Assembly: GCA_948616425.1 (NCBI GenBank)
Contig: CAPGBJ010000047.1
Coordinates: 40,540-104,539, forward strand
Length of the DNA: 64,000 bases
Direction: 5' to 3'
Source of the DNA: an uncultured Oscillospiraceae bacterium
GTDB taxonomy: Bacteria; Bacillota; Clostridia; Oscillospirales; Oscillospiraceae
The notes below the pieces were generated by a model, which was given only the letters and a program-made list of their open reading frames with translations, was not told where the DNA came from and made no database searches. The first letter of the stretch is position 1. The number at the start of each line of letters is the position of its first letter. The position numbers and the translations under genes were made by a program. Positions 40,589-49,446 of the stretch are shown here, piece after piece.

Positions 40589-43500
40589 TCACGGATCTTG
40601 TAGCGGTTCAGGGGCAGGGGCCTGGATGTACAGTTTGCCCTTGCCGCTGACGGTCAGATCATCAATATAGACATAGCCCCGGTCATCCGAAGTATATTCG
40701 CCCAGCGGGTTCTTGTTGGCGTCATACACCAGGAACTTGACCCCGTAGATGCCCTCGCCGTTCACACTGTCCGTTTTATGGATAATGACGCCGGAGAAGG
40801 CCTTGTTGGTGATGGTCAGCGTGGTGGCACCGCCGTTCTTGACGGTGAAGTAGTGGGGGGTGTCGTCCAGCTGGAACTCCCTGGGGCAATCCACCTCCAC
40901 GGCGTAATAGGAGCCGTCCTTCAAAGAGAGATAGGCCCGGCCCCGCTTGTCCGTGGTGATGGTGTCCACCAGGGCGCCGCTGATCTCCCGGATCTCGAAG
41001 GTCACATTGGGGATGCGCTCCGACTTGTCGGCGGCATTGACCTTGATGATCTCCACGCCACCCACAGCGTTGTTGTAAAAGCGGAGGGTCTGGGTATCGT
41101 TGGGATTGACCGTGACGGTCTGGGAGCGGCTGTCCGGGTCGATGGTGTAGCCGGACACGCTTTCCAGCTCCGTCACCACCACGGTGCCTGTAATGCCGGA
41201 GAGGATGATCTTCCCGCTGGCATCGGTATAGTAAATGCCCTTGGAGGACAATGTGCCGCCGCCGGCATCCACATAGCTGCCATCCGCATATTTGATCTCA
41301 AACTTGACCCCTTGCAGCGGGACTGTCTGTGTGCCGTTCCGCCCCAGCTTTTCAATGACCAGGTTGCCCAAGGGCTTGTTGCGGAACTCCAGCTTCACCG
41401 TCTGCCCCGGCTTGATCGTGACCGTCTGCGGGGTATCGTCCAGCAGGAACCCAGGCTTGGCCCGGGTTTCCTTCACGACCAGCGCAGTACCAGGGGTGAT
41501 GCCCTCCACCAGGAAGGAGCCGGTGGAATCGGTGACGAACTTTCCGTTGGCGTTGCCGATCACCGCCCCGGTACTGTCGGCCACAAGGAACTCCACCCCG
41601 GAGAGCGGGGTGTTCTTGCCGTCGTCCGATACCTTCGTCACCAGCAGAGCGCCCTTGGGGGCGTTGCCGAAGTAAAGCTCCACCACGTCCTGCTCCTCGC
41701 CGGAAATGTAGGCGGTCTGCGGTGCGGTGTCGATGACGTGGCCCGAATCGCTGGCCAGCTCCTCCACGACATAAGTGCCTCTTTTGAGCCCCGTGACAGT
41801 GAAGGAGCCATTTACCGAAGTCTTGTAGGTGCCGATGACCGTCCCGCCGGTGCCGGAGGTCCCGCCCAGGTACTTCACTTGGAATACCGCCCCCTCAATG
41901 GCCTCGCCGGTCACACTGTCGTATTTATAGACCACCAGGGCCGAGATTGGGGTGTTTTCAAAGCGGAAGGTCTTGCTCTTGCCGGCCTGGACAAAGGCCT
42001 CCTGGGTGTCCGGGTCAGCGATGGCGTACCCCGGGGCAGGGGCCAGCTCCTGCACCTTGAACCAGCCGTCCTTCAGGCCGTTGTCCGGCCCGGTCAGCTC
42101 GATCCGGCCTGCCTCATCGGTGGTGAAAACACCCAGGTCGTTCAGCTCGCCGCTGGATGTGTGATTGCTGGCGTACCAGACCTGGAACTTGACGTTGGGG
42201 ATCGGGTCGCCGGTGATGCTGTCCACCTTCAAAATTTCAATAACAGGCGACTTGTGATTCTCGAAATACACATCGGCATCCCGGTTGGGAACGAGGGTGA
42301 TCAGCTGGCTGGGCGCGTCCAAAAGGTAAGGCGAAGGGACGGATTTTTCAACGATCTCATAGACCGTCGGCAGCAGGTTCTTCACCACGGCCGTCCCATC
42401 CGCCCCTGTCTTGACCTCGGTGACGGTGGAGCCGTCCGCCGCCTTGACGAGGAACACCGCTCCCTCCACCGGCGCACCGGTGTCGGCATCGGATTTGTGG
42501 ATCGTCAAATTGGGCCGCTTGTTGTTTTGCAGGACGACAGTGGAATCCCGGCCAGGGAAAAGCTCCACGTGGTACTCGGTATCGTCCAGAATGTGCGTGT
42601 CCACGGTGGAAATCTCCTGGAGGGAGTAGACCCCCGGCTCTATGCCATCCCAGACGATCTCGCCTGTGCCGGAAGTGGTGCGGTCCAGATACCGGCTGCC
42701 GTCCTCAATGCGGGCCAGCCGAAAGGTGACGCCGGCCAGAGGCTTATTGTCACTGCTCAGTTTGGTCAGCGTGAGGGAGGGGAGCTTACTGTTGGTAAAC
42801 ACAAATTGGGCGGTGCTGTTGGGCCGGAGCTGAATGATCCGCTGGGCATCGTCCACCACATAGCCGGCGCATTCCAGCTCCGTCACGACGAAGGCCGTGG
42901 CGGGGAGCTTGGAGAGGTCGATGGTCCCATCCCGCCCGGTGGTGTACTCCACCGGACCGTAGCTGCCGTCCACCGCATCAAAGCGGAATCTGGCGTTGGC
43001 GATGGGCTTGCTGAGATCGGAAGAATCCACCTTGATGAGGTGCATTCCCGGCAGCCTGTCGTTGAAATAGACCAGCTCCTTGATCCCGTCCCCGGCCTTC
43101 AGCTCCACCTCCTGGGGGGTCGTGTCCAGGATGTGGCCGTCGCTGCCGGTGTCCACTTCCACGGCCCGATAGGTGCCGGGCTTGCAGTCGGTAAGCAGGA
43201 TCTCGCCCATGGCATCGGTCTGATACCTCCCGAGAGAAACCCCGTCCCGCCAGATCTCAAAGGTGACACCTGCCATCACCTCGTAATTACCACGATCATA
43301 TTTGACGATTCGCAGGCCGGGCAGCTCCTTGTTGGTGAAGGTCACCGTAGAGGTATCACCGGTGACCACTCTAACCGTCTGGACGGTATCGGTGTCCGCC
43401 TGCCAACCGGCGATACCGGCCAGTTCCCGTACCTCATAGGCCCCGGGGGCCACCTCAAAGATCGCCACGCCGGCGGCCCCGGTCTTTTGGGTGTAGACGG

Positions 43501-44884
43501 CGCCGGTGTTGATGTTTTTGACCTGGATGGTGACGCCGGGAAGATAGGCCCCGGTGTCACTGAGCTTTTGGACACGCAGGGCGCCGTAAGGGTCATTATA
43601 GAAGGTGACGGTGGCGATCTTGCCGTATTGAACGGTCACATTCTGCGTTGTGATAGAACCCATCCGATGATCCGGGGCGGGCTGCCGTTCAATGACGGTG
43701 AAGTTGCCCACGATGTCCAGTGGGATGCTGATCTCCCCGTCCTCGTTGGTAACATAGGTGCCAACCGTGGCCCCGTTGGGGTCAATGACCTCAAAGAGCG
43801 CCCCGCTCAGGAGTGTTTCCGTGCCGGTTTCCCGCTTGATGATCCGCAGGCCGGTGTCCATCTCAACGGTGTCTCCGTCACTGTAGGCGCTGATACCGGA
43901 AAGACTCATAGGGGCGGTGGGGTCCGTGTCGCACATATAATTTTGCAGATTCCCATACTTGTCCTTTTCCGCACAGACGGCGTAGTAAATGCCGTAGCGG
44001 TAGACATTGGCCCGGAGATTGAACTGGACGGTACCGTTCTCACCCGCAACGCTCTCGGCGGGATACAGCACCTTGAACTGGCCGCCGTAGCCGTTGCCGA
44101 GGCTGCTGGTGGTGATGGTCGTGATGTCCTGGTTGTTCATATTCACGATGCGGGTCCCATCCGGAACTGCGTCAGGGTCCGCAAAGGACACATCCACGGC
44201 AAAATCGCAGATCCAGGTCTCCGATGTGAGCGTAAAGACCTGCTGCTTATACTGCCTGCCGCCGATGGTGACAGGGTAGGCGGAGTCCCGGTCGGCCGTG
44301 ACCGCCATGTTTGGCTCATAGATCTTGTCCCAGGTGACGCCGCGGGCATAGATGTCCTTGGCGGCAGCGAGCATACTCTTCGCCCGCTCCAGCTCTACGC
44401 CGGTCAGGTTGGGATTGACCTTTAAGTTGCTGATGTTCCAGGACGGGATCAGGTAGCACCACAGTGCGATCTTGGTAGCATAGTAGGCCTGCTCCTTATT
44501 TTCCAGCTTCAGCTCGGCCAGCCCCCGGGTGGGGTAGCCGTTGGCCACGATGCCCATGACCTTGGGATCGGAGGATTTTTCGTTGGCCAGGTACTTGATG
44601 GATTCCCCCGGCTCCACGGTCTGCGGCACTCCGGGGAGGTTAGGGTTGACGCAGTACGCTGGTATTTCCTTGGTCTGTCCGTTGGCTCCTGTATATAGAT
44701 AGTAGGTGTAGAGAAAGGACTGCACCCGGCCGTTCATGCTCAGGTAGCTGAACTTGGCCCCGCCGTTGTAGATGTCCACCTCACCCAGGGCCTCCTCCTC
44801 GCTGGAGGCGGCAAAGGCGGCGGAGGGGAGCATACAAATGGTCATGACGAGGGCCAGGACCATGCTGATAATGCGTTTTTTCAT
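40589..44884 (-). CDS. Giant SpaA/Cna-B repeat surface protein (frameshifted before its sorting signal)
   Basis: About 1430 aa. Signal peptide MKKRIISMVLALVMTICMLP..AFAA, then a thioester-type N-terminal domain (IPAYCVNPNLPG with the Cys; the usual T-Q-x-A/I-W motif is TKIALW, Lys for Gln). A beta region follows, then twelve Cna-B/SpaA-type repeats of 75-90 residues. Each opens with a strand carrying the Lys for an isopeptide bond (LRIIKRETG, LRVQKLSD, LRIVKYDRG, HLIKVDSS, LTLTKLSS, LTIHKSDAD, IEILKVDS, LVVYKYDS, LLVTKVSD, LVIEKLGR, VEIIKVNA, VIIHKTDS). Start ATG 44884 after GGAGG. Frame ends early at 40589; the sorting end lies in the next frame at 39943-40587. Likely a sortase-anchored conjugation adhesin or pilin. 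Confidence 0.9.
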   Translation of the reverse strand: MKKRIISMVLALVMTICMLPSAAFAASSEEEALGEVDIYNGGAKFSYLSMNGRVQSFLYTYYLYTGANGQTKEIPAYCVNPNLPGVPQTVEPGESIKYLANEKSSDPKVMGIVANGYPTRGLAELKLENKEQAYYATKIALWCYLIPSWNISNLKVNPNLTGVELERAKSMLAAAKDIYARGVTWDKIYEPNMAVTADRDSAYPVTIGGRQYKQQVFTLTSETWICDFAVDVSFADPDAVPDGTRIVNMNNQDITTITTSSLGNGYGGQFKVLYPAESVAGENGTVQFNLRANVYRYGIYYAVCAEKDKYGNLQNYMCDTDPTAPMSLSGISAYSDGDTVEMDTGLRIIKRETGTETLLSGALFEVIDPNGATVGTYVTNEDGEISIPLDIVGNFTVIERQPAPDHRMGSITTQNVTVQYGKIATVTFYNDPYGALRVQKLSDTGAYLPGVTIQVKNINTGAVYTQKTGAAGVAIFEVAPGAYEVRELAGIAGWQADTDTVQTVRVVTGDTSTVTFTNKELPGLRIVKYDRGNYEVMAGVTFEIWRDGVSLGRYQTDAMGEILLTDCKPGTYRAVEVDTGSDGHILDTTPQEVELKAGDGIKELVYFNDRLPGMHLIKVDSSDLSKPIANARFRFDAVDGSYGPVEYTTGRDGTIDLSKLPATAFVVTELECAGYVVDDAQRIIQLRPNSTAQFVFTNSKLPSLTLTKLSSDNKPLAGVTFRLARIEDGSRYLDRTTSGTGEIVWDGIEPGVYSLQEISTVDTHILDDTEYHVELFPGRDSTVVLQNNKRPNLTIHKSDADTGAPVEGAVFLVKAADGSTVTEVKTGADGTAVVKNLLPTVYEIVEKSVPSPYLLDAPSQLITLVPNRDADVYFENHKSPVIEILKVDSITGDPIPNVKFQVWYASNHTSSGELNDLGVFTTDEAGRIELTGPDNGLKDGWFKVQELAPAPGYAIADPDTQEAFVQAGKSKTFRFENTPISALVVYKYDSVTGEAIEGAVFQVKYLGGTSGTGGTVIGTYKTSVNGSFTVTGLKRGTYVVEELASDSGHVIDTAPQTAYISGEEQDVVELYFGNAPKGALLVTKVSDDGKNTPLSGVEFLVADSTGAVIGNANGKFVTDSTGSFLVEGITPGTALVVKETRAKPGFLLDDTPQTVTIKPGQTVKLEFRNKPLGNLVIEKLGRNGTQTVPLQGVKFEIKYADGSYVDAGGGTLSSKGIYYTDASGKIILSGITGTVVVTELESVSGYTIDPDSRSQTVTVNPNDTQTLRFYNNAVGGVEIIKVNAADKSERIPNVTFEIREISGALVDTITTDKRGRAYLSLKDGSYYAVEVDCPREFQLDDTPHYFTVKNGGATTLTITNKAFSGVIIHKTDSVNGEGIYGVKFLVYDANKNPLGEYTSDDRGYVYIDDLTVSGKGKLYIQAPAPEPLQDP

Positions 44885-44994
44885 GACATACCTCCAAAGT
44901 TGAGCAGGAGGGTATGTCAAAAAGCGCATGGTCTCCCATGGCGCGATTCAGAACATCCCCCCTGTCGCTGTGTAATGATGTTTTCGGGTAAAAA

Positions 44995-45024
44995 GAAACG
45001 GTATGCGCACCGGCATACCGTTTC
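44995..45024 (-). terminator. Terminator of the SLH protein gene
   Basis: GAAACGGTATG / CATACCGTTTC stem followed on the minus strand by TTTTTAC. It separates the adhesin gene from the T4SS/surface operon upstream, so the adhesin needs its own promoter in 44885-44994. Confidence 0.85.
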
Positions 45025-45041
45025 CTCGATGGATTATGGGC

Positions 45042-46145
45042 CTATTTGACCTTGATGTCGTACTCTGTCTTCTGAAAGACGCCGTCCTTGTACACGTCCC
45101 AGGCCTCCAGGTAGTAGGTTCCCGGCGGGCAGGAGTTGAACAGGCTGACCAGATTGTCCTCTTTCCACGGCCAGAAGGAGTAGGGCGTTTCCTCGGTGGG
45201 GATGGTGAGGCTGAACCGCACCAGTTGGTTCCCTTTGGCGCTCAACACCGGGCCGCCGTCTTTCCATGTGGCGGGGTTGGCGCCCACAGCGTTGTACAGG
45301 GTGTAGAGCATCCGCTTCGTTTCATAGAGATTTCGGACAAAGCAGTATTCCTTCCCCTGGATGGTGTAGTGCCTCGCCTCCGGTTCCGGCAGCGCCGGCT
45401 GGTCCAACAGGGACCAGTCGCAGGTGGGGGAGGGCAGCTCGCCGAGGGGGCCTTCCGCAAAGGCGTTGGCATCCCACCGGCTCACATCGGTAATGGTGTA
45501 GCTGGTCCCGTCCGTACAGGAGATCACATCCCCCACCCGGGGGACATACCGGGAGCCATCCGCCGGCAGAGAAACCGCACCGCTGCCAGTGCCGGCGTAC
45601 AACCCCTGACAGAGCATCACGGCCAGATCTCCTCTGGTGATGGTGTTTCCGCTTACGGCCTCACGGCTGGTCAGACCCAGCTCCACCGCCGTCTGGCAGG
45701 CCGTGGCATAATCCCACGCACCGGGGTCATGCTCCATGGTGCGCAGGACCACCGTGCAGGCGGCCGCCGGCGTCACAGGATCGTTTCCGCCAAACGCCCC
45801 ATTGCCGTAACCGACCATGTAGCCGTTCACAACGCAAAAGCCCACATAGGGGCGAGCCCAGTCGGGGACATCGGAAAAGCCGCACTGGCCGGCGTAGTAG
45901 GCCGCCTCAGCGGCCACATGCTCCGGGTTTCCGTTCAGCCGGGTCAGGATCACCGCCAGCTCCGCCCGGGTCAGGCTCTTGTCCAGCATGAGGTCCCCGG
46001 AATCGTCCCCCCGGTAGATCCCCTGCTCCTGAAGGCGGGCGCCGGCGGCCTCCGGGGTCGGCATGGCCCCCGCCGCAAAGGCGGAGCAGGTCAGGGGCAG
46101 GATCAGAGCGAGCATTATGGGAACAGACAAAACTTTCTGCTTCAT
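45042..46145 (-). CDS. SLH-domain surface protein
   Basis: A 367-aa exported protein. Signal peptide VLSVPIMLALILPLTCSAFA, then S-layer homology motifs: LTRAELAVILTRLNG, FSDVPDWARPYVGFCVVNGY, YGNGAFGGNDPVTPAAACTV and ITRGDLAVMLCQGL. The second half is a distinct domain with VGDVISCTDGTSYTITDVSR and a beta-sandwich-like end (GTYYLEAWDVYKDGVFQKTE). SLH domains bind pyruvylated secondary wall polymers. ATG 46145 after AGGAGG. Last gene of the leftward transfer operon, beside the sortase. Confidence 0.9.
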   Translation of the reverse strand: MKQKVLSVPIMLALILPLTCSAFAAGAMPTPEAAGARLQEQGIYRGDDSGDLMLDKSLTRAELAVILTRLNGNPEHVAAEAAYYAGQCGFSDVPDWARPYVGFCVVNGYMVGYGNGAFGGNDPVTPAAACTVVLRTMEHDPGAWDYATACQTAVELGLTSREAVSGNTITRGDLAVMLCQGLYAGTGSGAVSLPADGSRYVPRVGDVISCTDGTSYTITDVSRWDANAFAEGPLGELPSPTCDWSLLDQPALPEPEARHYTIQGKEYCFVRNLYETKRMLYTLYNAVGANPATWKDGGPVLSAKGNQLVRFSLTIPTEETPYSFWPWKEDNLVSLFNSCPPGTYYLEAWDVYKDGVFQKTEYDIKVK

Positions 46146-46236
46146 AGGGATTCCTCCTTCGTATTGTCGGCGGCCTTTTGGGCCGCTGTACCATACCTAT
46201 ACGCAAAGAAGGACCCCTTTTACAACAGAGCGCTGA

Positions 46237-47037
46237 TTACGGCACCTCCACTGCCTGGACGCAGACCCGGCTCTCCGGGTGGTTGGCAAGGCAGGTGGTC
46301 AGGGTGATGCGGTTATCCGCTGTGGCCTGGAGGTAGCTCCAGTCGGTGTTAGCGATGATCTGCACGGTGGTGACCTGATAGGTGCGGGTGCCGTAGACCG
46401 TGGTATAGGTGATGGTATCGCCCTGCTTCAGGTCCTTGATGGAGCCGATCACATATTGAGCACCCCGGTTGTGGCCGCACACCGCCACATTGCCATTCCA
46501 GGCGGAGGTGGAGCTGTAATGCCCCAGCCCCTTTTTCATGCTCTCGGCAGTTTCGCCCTCCCAGACCTTCATGTTGATTTTCAGGGAGGGAATTTTCACG
46601 GTGCCGATGCTGCCGTCCTTATAGGCCATTCCCTCCACGCTGGTATAGGCGGGCTGCTGATAGGTGGGTGTGTTGGGAACGATGGGGCTGACGCTGGAAC
46701 CGATCTCGGGGAGCACCGTAACAGGGCCGCCGCCGGTCACACCGTAGCCGCCCCCGCCTATGCCCGCCGCCTGCTGGAGGCCGGGGAGGCTGGTGCGCTC
46801 CATCACGCCGGTCTGGGTGGTGCTGGGGTTCCCGTAGAGCAGCACGGCGTCCTGATAATCCACCACATTGGCGCCGCCATAGTTGTACTGGGAGCCGTAA
46901 ACGTCCTCATAGGAGGTCCCGCCGTAGTAGTCCTGGGGAGCGGCGGTGTGGATGGAGTAGTCGGCTGCCTGGGCGCTGACCGCCAGCATGGAGAGCATCG
47001 CCGTTGCTGACAACAAGAGAGAAAGCATACGTTTCAT
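46237..47037 (-). CDS. Sortase (class B/D-like)
   Basis: A 266-aa exported or membrane-tethered transpeptidase. Signal sequence MLSLLLSATAMLSMLAVSAQ, a Tyr/Gly-rich linker of about 110 residues, then the sortase barrel with GTVKIPSLKINMKVWEG, the catalytic His in VAVCGHNRGAQYV, Cys in ITLTTCLANHP and Arg in SRVCVQAVEV. It would act on LPxTG-type substrates outside the membrane; the adhesin ending LPKTGY is the obvious one. ATG overlaps the preceding gene stop (ATGA). Confidence 0.9.
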   Translation of the reverse strand: MKRMLSLLLSATAMLSMLAVSAQAADYSIHTAAPQDYYGGTSYEDVYGSQYNYGGANVVDYQDAVLLYGNPSTTQTGVMERTSLPGLQQAAGIGGGGYGVTGGGPVTVLPEIGSSVSPIVPNTPTYQQPAYTSVEGMAYKDGSIGTVKIPSLKINMKVWEGETAESMKKGLGHYSSTSAWNGNVAVCGHNRGAQYVIGSIKDLKQGDTITYTTVYGTRTYQVTTVQIIANTDWSYLQATADNRITLTTCLANHPESRVCVQAVEVP

Positions 47038-48173
47038 ACCGGCGCCTCCTCGGCGGACAAATCAAATTCATGCCAGTCGGCGGCGTGGTCCTGAAGGACG
47101 GTGTAGACATGATCCCCGCCCTGATGGCGGACGGTAAATTCCTTCCCGGCCAGCTTTTTCGCCAGCTGCCGTTTCACTTCCACGGCAACGGTATCGGCGG
47201 GATAGGGTTCCACGCCGCTCAGATCAATGGCGGGGTCATCCGCTTCCACCCGGAATTTCGCAATCAGCCGGTAGTCCCTGGGCTTGTCCCCCGGGACGTA
47301 GACATAGACATTTTTGCGCCGCAGGAACAGAAGGATGCCCAGGCCGGCCAGCGCCAGCAGCAGGATGCCGCCCAGAATGGGGAGAACGGCTCCTCCGGTC
47401 AGCAGGGCGGGAAAGCCGCTGGGCTCTGTCACCTCTATGGGCTCCGGCTCGATCAGCGCCCCGGTGTAGACCACCGTATAGGTGATGCTGCGCACGCCGG
47501 AGGAGGTAACGGTCCCTTTGTATTCCGCCGTGGTCACATAGCCGGTGGCGGTGCTGTAGGAGCTTTTGCCGGAGTAGGTCGCCACCGCCTGATAGGAGGA
47601 CGGCACCAGAGTGTCCCCCACCAAATCGGTGCCGAGGATCTGCCACTCCACGTTGGCCAGGGAGAGCGTTTTGCCGTTCTTGACCGTGGTGGCCGGGATA
47701 TAGGACATATCGTTGCGGTCCAGCGGCCCGATCACCTTGGTCTCGGTCACGGTGCTGTAGCCGGTGGTATAGCCGGCGGCCTCAGTGGTGATGGTGGTGT
47801 GATCCAGGGCCAGCTCGCCGGTGTATTCCCCATCGTCATAGGGGATGGTCGGCGCCAATTCCGCAAGGATCACGGACAGATCCTTTTTGGAGGTCTCCAC
47901 GGTGACGGTCTGCACCATGTCCTTGCTGTCCTGATAGGGATGCTCCTCCTTTGTGGTGAAGGCCCAGGTGTAGCGGTAGCCTTCATAGTCGAAGGGCTCC
48001 TCCTTCAGCGTTTCCGGGTCGGCCCCCACAGGGAGGGTGTAAGTCTTGACAGCCCTCTGCTGGCCGTTCAGGTTCTCAAAGCGCAGGGAATCCGGCACCT
48101 CCGCCGCAAAAGCGCTCGAAACCATGGAGCATACCAGCAGAAGGCAGAGTAAGAGCTGCCTCAAGTGTTTCAA
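47034..48173 (-). CDS. Exported membrane-anchored protein of the ICE surface locus
   Basis: About 379 aa. Signal peptide LRQLLLCLLLVCSMVSSAFA, extracytoplasmic beta-rich region with YRYTWAFTTKEEHPYQ and ATTVKNGKTLSLANVEWQIL, a C-terminal helix VLPILGGILLLALAGLGILL followed by a basic stop-transfer RRKNVYVYVPG and a cytoplasmic tail of about 90 residues. Start is TTG 48173, eight bases after GGAG; no ATG fits. No family recognised. Coupled to the sortase gene. A cytoplasmic tail this long suggests contact with the transfer machine or a cytoplasmic partner. Confidence 0.75.
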   Translation of the reverse strand: MKHLRQLLLCLLLVCSMVSSAFAAEVPDSLRFENLNGQQRAVKTYTLPVGADPETLKEEPFDYEGYRYTWAFTTKEEHPYQDSKDMVQTVTVETSKKDLSVILAELAPTIPYDDGEYTGELALDHTTITTEAAGYTTGYSTVTETKVIGPLDRNDMSYIPATTVKNGKTLSLANVEWQILGTDLVGDTLVPSSYQAVATYSGKSSYSTATGYVTTAEYKGTVTSSGVRSITYTVVYTGALIEPEPIEVTEPSGFPALLTGGAVLPILGGILLLALAGLGILLFLRRKNVYVYVPGDKPRDYRLIAKFRVEADDPAIDLSGVEPYPADTVAVEVKRQLAKKLAGKEFTVRHQGGDHVYTVLQDHAADWHEFDLSAEEAPV

Positions 48174-48186
48174 TGGACATTCTCCT

Positions 48187-49443
48187 TTACAGATTTTGTT
48201 TGATGATGCGGGTGATGATACCGATGGCAATGCCGGATTCCGCATCCAGCCGGGTCACGGCAAAGCTGACGTCATCCTTTTTTCCCGGCATACGGTAGTC
48301 GTAGCAGGCGTGAGCGATGGCGTTGACGCCGTTGTTGAGCCGGATATAGACCACGCCCCGGCGCACGTCGGTGACGGTGCCGGCATACTTGCCCTCAATG
48401 CGGCACAGCTTCAGCCGCTCCCGGCTGGTGGTGTTGGATACGCTCTTCACATCCGCCCGGATGGTGATGTCCTCCAGGGAGTCCGCATTGACCTCCTGGA
48501 TGCGGACGAGGATCTTATCCCCCACGCTGAAACGGTCTCTGGCGTCGCCGATCCAATCCCAGGCCAGGTCCCGGGCCAGAATGGAACACTCCACGCCGAA
48601 CACCTCCACCCGGACCACCTTTTCCGCCACAGCGATCACTCTCGCCTGGACGACCCGGCCGGCATAGACCCTGGGCATCCCGGCTGCGTCCGTATCCTGG
48701 TAGAAGGTCTTGCGCTTGCGGAGCATGGCGTCCTTCCGGCTGGCAACAACGGCCTTGGTCTTGGAATCCAGGCCCTTGACCATGAAATCCAGCTCGGCGC
48801 CCAGCATGGTGCTGAGGACTTGGGACTGCCGCTTCATCAAAGTGGCGTACTCGTTCCCGGAGGGGGAGCGGCCCAGCCGCAGCATCATCTCTTTCATGGG
48901 GATGACCACCCGAACGCCCTTGTAGTCCAAAACGGCGATGGTCTTTTTATCGGCGGTTTCCTCCACGCCGCCCAGCTTGCCGGTAAGAGGCCGGCGCACC
49001 CGGTAGGCGTTGCGGATCTCATGCCAGATGGTCTCATCCTCATCCTCGGCGGAGGCGATGCTGTCCTTGGCCTCGATGGTCAAAACGCCGTCCGCCCGGC
49101 TCCTCGCCGGGGTGCGGGACCTTCGCTCGGGAGCGCCGTCATCCGGCGGCGCAGTTTTTGCGGCCGCAGCCTTGCGCCGCCCACGCTTGGGAGGCTCGGC
49201 ATCGGGAGCGTCCTCCCCCTCCTGCGGCTGGGGAGTGTTCTCCCCGGCAGCGGGATCGCCGCCGTCCAGCTCGGCCAGCAGACGGCTGGTTTCGTCCAAG
49301 GCTTCCGCATTCTCCTCAGCGGCGGGGGCCTCCTCCTGCGGGGGCGCATCGGGATTCTCCTCCGGCAAAACGGCGCCGGGGGAACCCTCCTGAATCTCCA
49401 GAGTGTCCGCCTCCGGTGTTTCCTGTACCTTTTTCCTGGGCAT
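48187..49443 (-). CDS. S1 RNA-binding-domain ICE protein
   Basis: A 418-aa cytoplasmic protein. The first 130 residues are acidic, Pro/Glu/Ala-rich and disordered, then a folded core (TIAVLDYKGVRVVIPMKEM) and two S1-type OB domains: YAGRVVQARVIAVAEKVVRV...GDKILVRIQEVN and YAGTVTDVRRGVVYIRLNNG...VSFAVTRLD. S1 domains bind RNA or single-stranded DNA. Directly downstream of virD4 (gap 3 bp), so it may bind transferred DNA or regulate translation of transfer genes. ATG 49443 after GGAGG. Confidence 0.8.
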   Translation of the reverse strand: MPRKKVQETPEADTLEIQEGSPGAVLPEENPDAPPQEEAPAAEENAEALDETSRLLAELDGGDPAAGENTPQPQEGEDAPDAEPPKRGRRKAAAAKTAPPDDGAPERRSRTPARSRADGVLTIEAKDSIASAEDEDETIWHEIRNAYRVRRPLTGKLGGVEETADKKTIAVLDYKGVRVVIPMKEMMLRLGRSPSGNEYATLMKRQSQVLSTMLGAELDFMVKGLDSKTKAVVASRKDAMLRKRKTFYQDTDAAGMPRVYAGRVVQARVIAVAEKVVRVEVFGVECSILARDLAWDWIGDARDRFSVGDKILVRIQEVNADSLEDITIRADVKSVSNTTSRERLKLCRIEGKYAGTVTDVRRGVVYIRLNNGVNAIAHACYDYRMPGKKDDVSFAVTRLDAESGIAIGIITRIIKQNL

Positions 49444-49446
49444 AAA

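Noticed and set aside
40778..44425. A 1215-codon plus-strand open frame opposite the adhesin gene
   Set aside because: It is the antisense frame of the Cna-B repeats, rich in Leu/Gly/Asp/His without domains; the minus-strand gene has signal peptide, ribosome site and repeats.
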